A DNA stretch of 64,000 nt from Brevibacterium paucivorans (GTDB lineage Bacteria > Actinomycetota > Actinomycetes > Actinomycetales > Brevibacteriaceae): the NCBI RefSeq assembly GCF_016907735.1, contig NZ_JAFBCP010000001.1:62001-126000 (forward strand). Direction: 5' to 3'. The notes beneath the pieces are model-generated. The model saw only the letters and a list, made by a program, of their open reading frames with translations. It had not been told where the DNA came from and ran no database searches. The translations under genes were made by a program, and so were the position numbers. How positions within the stretch are numbered: position 1 is the stretch's first letter; each line of letters opens with the position of its first letter. Below, in pieces: positions 37,393-43,839 of the stretch.

Positions 37393-37440
37393 CCGTTACC
37401 ATTCCGTGACAGTTGTAAAGCATATATAACGAACCGTTAC
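37393..37440 (-). promoter_or_regulatory. Repeated GTxACGG motifs, possible MtrA sites
   Basis: On the minus strand GTAACGG occurs at 37434-37440 and 37393-37399, and GTCACGG at 37404-37410. The spacings of 30 and 11 nt place all three roughly on one DNA face. They lie 20-67 nt upstream of the Rpf-like gene. An inverted repeat CTTTACAA/TTGTAAAG brackets the two proximal copies. The link to MtrA, which recognises GTCAC- or GTAAC-type repeats, is inference. Confidence 0.4.
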
Positions 37441-37521
37441 TTTATCAAGCTACGGGGATGTGAGATGCGTTGACTTCAGTGGGCTGTTCCACACACATAC
37501 GCGTGCGCGCGACCTCAATCA

Positions 37522-37797
37522 CTACTTACGGGAGAAGAACTCCACTCCCCTGCGCGTGAAGTCGGCACCTTTCGTCACGCCAGTCGTTGTGAGGTGAGAC
37601 AAGAAATCAACACCGTTGTGCAGTGCTTCTCGCACATACTCCACGCCTTCATTTAGGCGCTCTTCCGAACTGTCAACAACCTCGGCGGGCCGTACGTTAC
37701 TCATGCGGACACGGGTAGCGTGCGCGGTGTTGGCTACACGTTCACGTAGCGTGCGCGAGGTGGCGTCCTGAACTTCTGGCTGAGTCGCATTCGTCAT
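37522..37797 (-). CDS. Small hypothetical protein
   Basis: I do not recognise this family. From the ATG at 37797 the product has 91 residues, no signal peptide and no membrane helix. It looks mostly helical, with a basic-acidic alternating N-terminal half and a C-terminal part ending TRRGVEFFSRK. The open frame extends 77 codons further upstream, but that part lies across the rbpA promoter and start and is rejected. No convincing ribosome site precedes the ATG, so the start is uncertain. It is divergent from rbpA. Confidence 0.55.
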   Translation of the reverse strand: MTNATQPEVQDATSRTLRERVANTAHATRVRMSNVRPAEVVDSSEERLNEGVEYVREALHNGVDFLSHLTTTGVTKGADFTRRGVEFFSRK

Positions 37798-37841
37798 AGT
37801 TCTATTCTGTGTGCAGGCTCCGGCAGGGTCAATATGTACAG

Positions 37842-37867
37842 GGAATAAATGGCCACGGTACGATGTT
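37842..37867 (+). promoter_or_regulatory. SigR/SigH-type promoter of rbpA
   Basis: GGAAT at 37842-37846 and GTT at 37865-37867 are exactly 18 nt apart. The predicted initiation point is about 33 nt before the rbpA ATG at 37907. The rbpA gene is a known SigR target in Streptomyces, which supports the call. Confidence 0.75.
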
Positions 37868-37906
37868 GTGGTTACATTCCCTTCCGCTACTTTTGAAAGG
37901 ATCTCG

Positions 37907-38248
37907 ATGAGCGAACGTAGCTTGCGCGGTACACAGCTGGGATCTCGATCGTTAGAGTCTGAAGTCGGTGTTGAGCCGGCACCCCGCCAGCACGTCGAGT
38001 ACGTATGCGAGGACGGGCACAGGTTCACCGTTCCCTTCTCAGTCGATGCTGAAGTACCCGCTACGTGGGACTCAGGCGCTCACGGAATTGGTGTTCGCAG
38101 TGGCGGTGAAGAACCAGACGAAGAACCAGAAAAGGCTGCACGTACCCACTGGGACATGCTTCTGGAACGCCGTAGCTTCGAGGAACTGCAGGTTCTTCTG
38201 GACGAACGCTTGGCGATTCGTCGCGGTGAGGCTACTCCGGAGATTTAG
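37907..38248 (+). CDS. rbpA: RNA polymerase-binding protein RbpA
   Basis: Actinobacterial transcription factor that binds the principal sigma factor and stabilises the open promoter complex. The 113-residue product has the family N-terminus [13 protein letters not shown], the core [19 protein letters not shown] and the sigma-interaction region [21 protein letters not shown]. Cys34 and His38 of the zinc site seen in Streptomyces RbpA are kept, but the second Cys pair is replaced by WDSGAHG, so zinc is probably not bound. AAAGGA precedes the ATG. Its 3' end overlaps ppm1 by 17 nt. Confidence 0.95.
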   Translation: MSERSLRGTQLGSRSLESEVGVEPAPRQHVEYVCEDGHRFTVPFSVDAEVPATWDSGAHGIGVRSGGEEPDEEPEKAARTHWDMLLERRSFEELQVLLDERLAIRRGEATPEI

Positions 38249-38984
38249 CCGACAGACGACTGACAAGAGCCTTCACCTGAGAAGTGCGACGGGCGACGCC
38301 CCATTCCGCTACTCGGGTGAAGGCTTCTTTTATGATGTTCCCGTCCATCTTCGACTCACCTAGCTCACGTTCGACAAAGGTGATCGGGACTTCAACGATC
38401 GAGAAGCCGGCCAGTGCAACGCGCATGGTCATGTCGATCTGGAAGCAGTAACCCGCCGACTCAACCTGCGAAAGATCGATTGTTTCGAGTACCTCGCGTT
38501 TGAACGCACGGAATCCTGCTGTTGCGTCGTGAACACCCAGGCCTAAAGCAACGTTGACATAAACGTTTGCGCCGCGCGACAAGAAGTGGCGGTTACGTGG
38601 CCAATTGACCACCGCTCCCCCAGGGATCCAGCGTGATCCGATAGCCAAGTCTGCGCCACGCCCCACTTGTGCCAACAGCTGTGGCAAATCACGACCGCGG
38701 TGTGACCCGTCGGCGTCCATTTCACAAATGGCGTCATAGTCGCGCTCAAGCGCCCATGTGAAGCCCGCAATGTACGCCGGACCCAGGCCGTTCTTTTCTG
38801 TGCGTTGGAGCAAGAACAGTGTCGAGCCATAGTCAGGCGACTGCTTCACCCACTCCCCTGTGCCATCAGGAGAACCGTCGTCGACAACCAGGATGTCGAC
38901 GGTGTTGTACTTGCGGATCGTCTCAATGGTGATGGGTAACGATTCACGCTCGTTGTACGTGGGGATGACGACTAGTGTTTTCAC
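38232..38984 (-). CDS. ppm1: Polyprenol monophosphomannose synthase
   Basis: Family 2 glycosyltransferase that makes polyprenyl-phosphate mannose for lipoglycan and protein mannosylation. The 250-residue product has [26 protein letters not shown], the metal-binding EMDADGSH and GSRWIPGG in the order of DPM1-like enzymes. It consists of the synthase domain alone, without the apolipoprotein N-acyltransferase domain fused to it in some mycobacterial relatives. TAGCAT ends 7 nt before the GTG start, suggesting a leaderless message. It is convergent with rbpA, as the pair lies adjacent in mycobacteria. Confidence 0.93.
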   Translation of the reverse strand: MKTLVVIPTYNERESLPITIETIRKYNTVDILVVDDGSPDGTGEWVKQSPDYGSTLFLLQRTEKNGLGPAYIAGFTWALERDYDAICEMDADGSHRGRDLPQLLAQVGRGADLAIGSRWIPGGAVVNWPRNRHFLSRGANVYVNVALGLGVHDATAGFRAFKREVLETIDLSQVESAGYCFQIDMTMRVALAGFSIVEVPITFVERELGESKMDGNIIKEAFTRVAEWGVARRTSQVKALVSRLSAKSPE

Positions 38985-38991
38985 TCCTGCA

Positions 38992-38997
38992 ATGCTA
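38992..38997 (-). promoter_or_regulatory. Candidate -10 box for leaderless ppm1
   Basis: TAGCAT on the minus strand ends 7 nt before the GTG at 38984. Confidence 0.45.
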
Positions 38998-39912
38998 CAC
39001 GGACTTAGGCGTTGCGTCGTAAGAACGGCCGCCTACCCATGTTGTTCGCGCATGAGGCAAAGTTGCCCCCAAATCAGGCAGGCCTGGCGTTCCCGACCGT
39101 GGGTCCGTGCTCCACGCGGCTACCCTGGGATCGGCCACCTGGACCACAAGCGAGGTTGCTGACCACCGAACCATGTCGACAGCACTTCCCGGCGCAAGAA
39201 CGCCACCGTCAAACTGCCCCAGCGCCCGGAACCCGAACCGCGTAGACGCGTTAAACGCCGCGCGTGCCGATAGGCCGTTTTCAACACCTGCTCGCACGGC
39301 CTCCCACGGCTTCCCGGCCAGCGAAAAGCTCACTTGAGCACCTGCGTTGAACAGAGCATGCAAGTCGCGTGGATGATGCGGGTTCACTGTCAGGGCAAGA
39401 CCAGAGGTGCCCCACACCTCGGGGTCCACCTGGGTGTCACACGCGATCAGCACGCGCACCCCAGCGCGTTGGGCGGCAGTTTTCCAGGCGGGGTCGCTTA
39501 CCAACTTTTCGAGCTCTGCGAGCTCATCGGCTGTGTCGGCCAGAATGAAAACAGGACCAGTCAGAGTGTTGGAATCGCGGGCCGCATCGACCTGGATGGC
39601 TCGACGACCTTCACGCACGTCGGTGGGATAGGCCACGACGTGTGGGCCTGTCACTGCGTCGCACTGTTCCTGTGTTCCGATCACGTGGACGCTCGTAACT
39701 CCACAGGACAGATAGTCGTAACCGTCTCCACTGCGTAGATCTAGAGCAGCGTCGACGAAGCCAGGAGCCACGAAATCGCCATCGAGCGAAGTTCCGGAAC
39801 TCACCGCCTCATCGGATCCCACCCACACAACAGTGTCACCGTCGTACGTGATCGCTGTTGCAAACGGGTCTGCAGTCGAATATACGTCTCCACCAAATAA
39901 AGTTTCACTCAC
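38995..39912 (-). CDS. Amidohydrolase-like protein lacking its metal site
   Basis: Member of the imidazolonepropionase-like amidohydrolase group by its overall layout. It has an N-terminal [18 protein letters not shown] strand-rich part, then [14 protein letters not shown], and a C-terminal [17 protein letters not shown] followed by [11 protein letters not shown]. In active enzymes the HxH metal ligands stand right after PGFVDA; here they are ALD. At 305 residues it is also clearly shorter than usual, with the central barrel compressed. The frame is intact, so this looks like a maintained non-catalytic relative rather than a decaying gene. The GTG at 39912 lies 7 nt after a TAATGT box. Confidence 0.72.
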   Translation of the reverse strand: MSETLFGGDVYSTADPFATAITYDGDTVVWVGSDEAVSSGTSLDGDFVAPGFVDAALDLRSGDGYDYLSCGVTSVHVIGTQEQCDAVTGPHVVAYPTDVREGRRAIQVDAARDSNTLTGPVFILADTADELAELEKLVSDPAWKTAAQRAGVRVLIACDTQVDPEVWGTSGLALTVNPHHPRDLHALFNAGAQVSFSLAGKPWEAVRAGVENGLSARAAFNASTRFGFRALGQFDGGVLAPGSAVDMVRWSATSLVVQVADPRVAAWSTDPRSGTPGLPDLGATLPHARTTWVGGRSYDATPKSV

Positions 39913-39919
39913 GGGCCAC

Positions 39920-39925
39920 ACATTA
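39920..39925 (-). promoter_or_regulatory. Candidate -10 box for leaderless amidohydrolase-like gene
   Basis: TAATGT on the minus strand ends 7 nt before the GTG at 39912. Confidence 0.45.
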
Positions 39926-39948
39926 ACGCACTTTCAGGCGTTCACATG

Positions 39949-39954
39949 TAGGGT
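39949..39954 (+). promoter_or_regulatory. Candidate -10 box for leaderless exonuclease-secA2 operon
   Basis: TAGGGT ends 7 nt before the GTG at 39962. It is 23 nt from the divergent box at 39920-39925. Confidence 0.45.
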
Positions 39955-39961
39955 TTAGTGC

Positions 39962-41572
39962 GTGACCGGCCTAGTAATCATCGACATGCCCGCGCTTTAC
40001 TACCGTGCGTTCTATTCCGTCCCCAGCTCACTGACGAGCGCCGACGGAACGCCCGTGAATGCGCTCCGGGGCACGCTCGACGCCATTGCGACACTGGCAA
40101 GTCGACTCAGCACAACGCGGATCATCGCAGCGAGTGACGCCGCATGGAGACCCAGCTTCCGCACAAGAATCGTTCCCGAATATAAGGCGCACCGGGAACG
40201 CGAAGACAAACCCGGCACCGAGACTCCCGACGATCTCATTCCCCAAATTCCGCTCATCTACGAAGCCTGCACACTCTTAGGTCTCCCCGTAGGGCACATT
40301 GAGGACACGGAAGCCGACGACGTGATCGGATCCGTCGTTCACCAGTGGGACGGCCCCATCACCGTCGTCTCCCCCGACCGGGACCTCTTATCACTTCTCA
40401 GCCCTGACAAGCAGATCACCCTGCTACGACCTCGGCCGCGGGGGCAATGGGAAGAAACCACAGTCCACGACCTCCCAGACCTCTACGGAATTCCCACCGG
40501 AGAACGGTACCGGGAGCTTGCGGCTCTGCGTGGCGACCCGTCCGATGGTTTATCCGGGGCGCAAGGAATCGGCGAAAAAACCGCGGCAAAACTACTGGCC
40601 GGGTATGGCAGCCTCGACAATGTTTTTGACGCCGCGAAACGCGGAGTCAAGGACCACGGCCTGTCACCTAAACGCAGAGACAACCTGCTCGCAGCCGAAC
40701 ACGCGGTGCGCAAAAACGTACAGGTCATGACCGTCCTCACCGATCTAGACGTGAGTAACCTGATCGAGTCCTCCGCCACAATCACCCCAAACGTTGCCGG
40801 TCTTGACGCATTCGCCCAGCGCTACGGGGTTGAACGATCAATCAGCCGACTCACAGAAACCTTCACGTCCCACACACCACAAACGTCACCGCCAACGTCC
40901 TGGGCAGACGAACCCCTTTTCGCGTTCGACTTAGAAACCACGGGTCGCGACCCCCACACGGCACACATCGTCAGCGCGGCTCTCATCGACATGCGCACTA
41001 ACGAAACCTGGGAATGGCTGGTCTACCCGGAAGACGACATTCCGGCGGAAGCAACAGCCGTCCACGGGATCACCACCGAATTTGCCCGCGCCCACGGCAC
41101 GCCACGGGCACAAGCAATTGCACACATGCACGCTGTCGTCTCGGAACGCACACCTGCGTGCATCGTTGCCCACAACGCGCCGTACGACCTGACGATTTTC
41201 GCCCGCGAATGCGCACAGCAGGGCCTGCGCATCCCAGGCTTCTTCGTCATCGACACTCTGGTCATCGACAAACAGGCCGAACCGTATCGCAAGGGACCCC
41301 GGACGTTGGACGCCGTGTGTAAGCGCTGGGGCATTTCCTTAGACAACGCGCACGACGCAACGGCCGACGCCCGCGCCTCGGGCTTGGTGGCTTTGGCGAT
41401 CGCCGATGCGTTCCCCGATATCGCCCAACTGAGTGCAGAACAGATTCACCACGCACAAAAGGACTGGAAACGCGAACAGGCGGCGCGTCTGCAAGAATAT
41501 CTTCGGACTCGACGTGACCCCAACGCGGTCGTTGATCATGAGTGGCCCTTTCTAACCCGAGGAGAACGCTGA
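39962..41572 (+). CDS. Fused 5'-3' (FEN-like) and 3'-5' (DEDDh) exonuclease
   Basis: Predicted two-headed DNA exonuclease of 536 residues. Residues 1-300 are a complete FEN/PolA-type 5'-3' exonuclease: IIDMPALYYRAF with Asp8, FRTRIVPEYKAHR, EADD at 117-120, SPDRD at 137-141, and the helix-hairpin-helix GAQGIGEKTAAKLL. A Thr/Pro/Ser linker (about 300-315) leads to a complete DnaQ-type domain: FDLETTG (Asp323, Glu325), AHNAPYDL (Asp409) and HDATADARA (His464, Asp469). No polymerase domain is present. In related actinobacteria these are normally two separate proteins. The secA2 ATG overlaps its stop by 1 nt. Confidence 0.9.
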   Translation: MTGLVIIDMPALYYRAFYSVPSSLTSADGTPVNALRGTLDAIATLASRLSTTRIIAASDAAWRPSFRTRIVPEYKAHREREDKPGTETPDDLIPQIPLIYEACTLLGLPVGHIEDTEADDVIGSVVHQWDGPITVVSPDRDLLSLLSPDKQITLLRPRPRGQWEETTVHDLPDLYGIPTGERYRELAALRGDPSDGLSGAQGIGEKTAAKLLAGYGSLDNVFDAAKRGVKDHGLSPKRRDNLLAAEHAVRKNVQVMTVLTDLDVSNLIESSATITPNVAGLDAFAQRYGVERSISRLTETFTSHTPQTSPPTSWADEPLFAFDLETTGRDPHTAHIVSAALIDMRTNETWEWLVYPEDDIPAEATAVHGITTEFARAHGTPRAQAIAHMHAVVSERTPACIVAHNAPYDLTIFARECAQQGLRIPGFFVIDTLVIDKQAEPYRKGPRTLDAVCKRWGISLDNAHDATADARASGLVALAIADAFPDIAQLSAEQIHHAQKDWKREQAARLQEYLRTRRDPNAVVDHEWPFLTRGER

Positions 41573-43824
41573 TGGGACTTTTCGACAAACTCGTCAACAA
41601 ACCCGGTTCGCAAGCCAAGAAGCGTATTGGCTGGTTTGAAAAGGTCCTCAAGGATTTGCCCGAGGCGGACTACGAAGACCTCAAAGACTCCGAGTTCCCG
41701 TCCACGGCTGCCAAGATCTTTGAAACCGGTGACAAGCGCGAACAGTTCACGAAGTTCGCGGCCCTGGTTCGGGTGGCTGCCCAGAAGACCCTTGAACAGC
41801 GTCCGTATGACGTGCAGCTCCGTGGTCTGGTGGCGCTTCTGGACGGCATGGTGGTCCAGATGATCACCGGTGAAGGTAAGACCTTGGTGGGTGCCATGGC
41901 GGCGGCCGGTTACGCCCTGCAGGGACGTTACGTCCACGTGGTGAGTGTGAATGACTACCTGGCGGCCCGTGACGCTGAGTGGATGCGTCCGCTGTTCGAA
42001 CTCTTAGGCGTGAGCGTGTCCTCCATCCAGGAATCTGATGACGACGCCACCCGCAGGGAGGCGTACAGCGCCGAGGTCGTTTACGGTTCCGTGCAAGAAA
42101 TCGGCTTTGATCTGTTGCGCGACAGGTTCGTCGAAGATGACGCGGATACCCGGGTACCACCGCGGGATGTTGTCATTGTTGACGAAGCCGATTCGGTTCT
42201 CATCGACGAAGCGCGAGTTCCCCTGGTTCTGGCTGGGTCCACGAACGTCGAGGAGGCGAACTTCCAGATTGCCCGGTTCGTGGAGAAGCTTGAAGATGGT
42301 GTGCACTACGAGGTGAGCTCGGACCACAAGGCTGTTTCGCTCACCGATGAGGGTGTCGATCTTGCAGAAAAGACACTCGACGTTGAACTGTTCGGTGAAG
42401 ACGCCGACACCCTCGCAGCGATCAACCTGGCACTGTATGCACAGGCCCTGGTTCACCGAGACGTCGACTATCTCATTGTCGACGGTGCGGTGAAACTCAT
42501 TTCGGACTCGCGTGGACGCGTCGCGCAGCTCCAACGGTGGCCCGACGGCCTGCAAGCCGCGGTCGAAGCAAAAGAAAAGCTTGAAACCAGTGAGTCCGGC
42601 GAAATCTTAGACCAGATGACCGTTGAAGAGATGATTCACGGCTACCCCACGGTGTGTGGCATGACCGGTACGGCCCTTGCTGTGGGCGATGATTTGCGCG
42701 AGTTCTACGACTTGGAGATCGCAGCGATTGAGCCGAACGTTCCAACGGTGCGTGAAGATGAGCCTGATCGTCTGTACACGTTCCAAGAGTCGAAGGAACG
42801 CGCGATCGTTGACGAGGTTCTGGACCAGCACAAGAGGGGTCGCCCCATTTTGATCGGTACCCGGTCGGTTGCAGAATCCGAAAGTTTGGCGTCGCGGCTC
42901 AAGGCGCGCGGAATCGACGCTGAGGTCCTCAACGCGAAGGACGATTCGCGCGAAGCCGAGATTATTTCGCGGGCTGGTGCAAAAGGCGCTGTCACCGTGT
43001 CTACGCAGATGGCTGGGCGCGGTACCGATATTCGCTTGGCTGATGAAGAAGTCGCTGACCTGGGTGGGCTTTTGGTGATCGGCGCCGGACGGTACCCGTC
43101 CTCGCGTCTGGATGACCAGCTCCGAGGTCGTGCCGGCCGTCAGGGTGACCCCGGCACCTCGGTGTTCTTCACCTCCCTTGAGGACAGCCTGTTGGACCGG
43201 GTTCCGGACGCTCAGAGGTTCGTAGAAGACGGTGATGAAACTGGTTTTATCGACTCCAAGCGCGCAGCACAAATGGTCGAGCACGCACAGCGCATTGCCG
43301 AAGGTGAGAACACCGCGATCCACCGTGACACGTGGCGTTTCAACGAGCTCATGGCAAAACAGCGCCAGCTCGTTCTTCAGCGACGTGTCAAGGTTCGCGA
43401 AGGCCACGGTGTTGACGAAGTGAAGGAATGCCTTGATGAGGAATTCACGAAGCGCCATTCAGATCTCGATGACGCCATTGTGGACCAAGCAATCACCTCG
43501 GTGTTGCTGTTTAAGATCGATGAGCGTTGGGTCGACCACTTGGCGTACCTGAATGACCTACGTGAAGGTATCCACTTGCGCACTCTGGCGCGCGAGAAAC
43601 CGCACGAAGCGTTCAACTCAGAATCCGTGCGCGTGTTCTCGTCGTTCTGGGACGACGTCGTCGACGGATCGGTTGAGGTTCTCAACGACGTCACGATCAC
43701 CAAACAAGGTGTGGACCTGGACACGTACGGTTTGAAGCGCCCGTCGTCCACGTGGACCTACTTGGCAGCCGAATCGACGTTCGGTTCCGATGTCGAAAAC
43801 ATCGTTAAGCGCGTGCGCAAGTAG
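41572..43824 (+). CDS. secA2: Accessory Sec translocase ATPase SecA2
   Basis: Motor ATPase for export of a protein subset through SecYEG. The 750-residue product has the SecA motor motifs: MITGEGKTLVG (Walker A), VVIVDEADSVLIDEAR (Walker B region), TQMAGRGTDIRL and LRGRAGRQGDPG. It is shorter than housekeeping SecA and lacks the C-terminal linker and zinc-binding tail, which together point to SecA2. GAGGAGA precedes the ATG at 41572, which overlaps the stop of the exonuclease gene (TGATG). The housekeeping secA is not in the window. Confidence 0.92.
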   Translation: MGLFDKLVNKPGSQAKKRIGWFEKVLKDLPEADYEDLKDSEFPSTAAKIFETGDKREQFTKFAALVRVAAQKTLEQRPYDVQLRGLVALLDGMVVQMITGEGKTLVGAMAAAGYALQGRYVHVVSVNDYLAARDAEWMRPLFELLGVSVSSIQESDDDATRREAYSAEVVYGSVQEIGFDLLRDRFVEDDADTRVPPRDVVIVDEADSVLIDEARVPLVLAGSTNVEEANFQIARFVEKLEDGVHYEVSSDHKAVSLTDEGVDLAEKTLDVELFGEDADTLAAINLALYAQALVHRDVDYLIVDGAVKLISDSRGRVAQLQRWPDGLQAAVEAKEKLETSESGEILDQMTVEEMIHGYPTVCGMTGTALAVGDDLREFYDLEIAAIEPNVPTVREDEPDRLYTFQESKERAIVDEVLDQHKRGRPILIGTRSVAESESLASRLKARGIDAEVLNAKDDSREAEIISRAGAKGAVTVSTQMAGRGTDIRLADEEVADLGGLLVIGAGRYPSSRLDDQLRGRAGRQGDPGTSVFFTSLEDSLLDRVPDAQRFVEDGDETGFIDSKRAAQMVEHAQRIAEGENTAIHRDTWRFNELMAKQRQLVLQRRVKVREGHGVDEVKECLDEEFTKRHSDLDDAIVDQAITSVLLFKIDERWVDHLAYLNDLREGIHLRTLAREKPHEAFNSESVRVFSSFWDDVVDGSVEVLNDVTITKQGVDLDTYGLKRPSSTWTYLAAESTFGSDVENIVKRVRK

Positions 43825-43839
43825 AACTGCGCTGTTCAC

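Noticed and set aside
37374-37521. A c-di-AMP (ydaO) riboswitch before the Rpf-like gene
   Set aside because: Such riboswitches precede wall-hydrolase genes in some actinobacteria, but the gap is short, an ordinary promoter-like element and repeats occupy it, and the conserved ydaO core is not seen.
37798-38028. Upstream extension of the small hypothetical gene opposite rbpA
   Set aside because: It would cover the rbpA promoter and N-terminal coding region on the other strand and has atypical composition.
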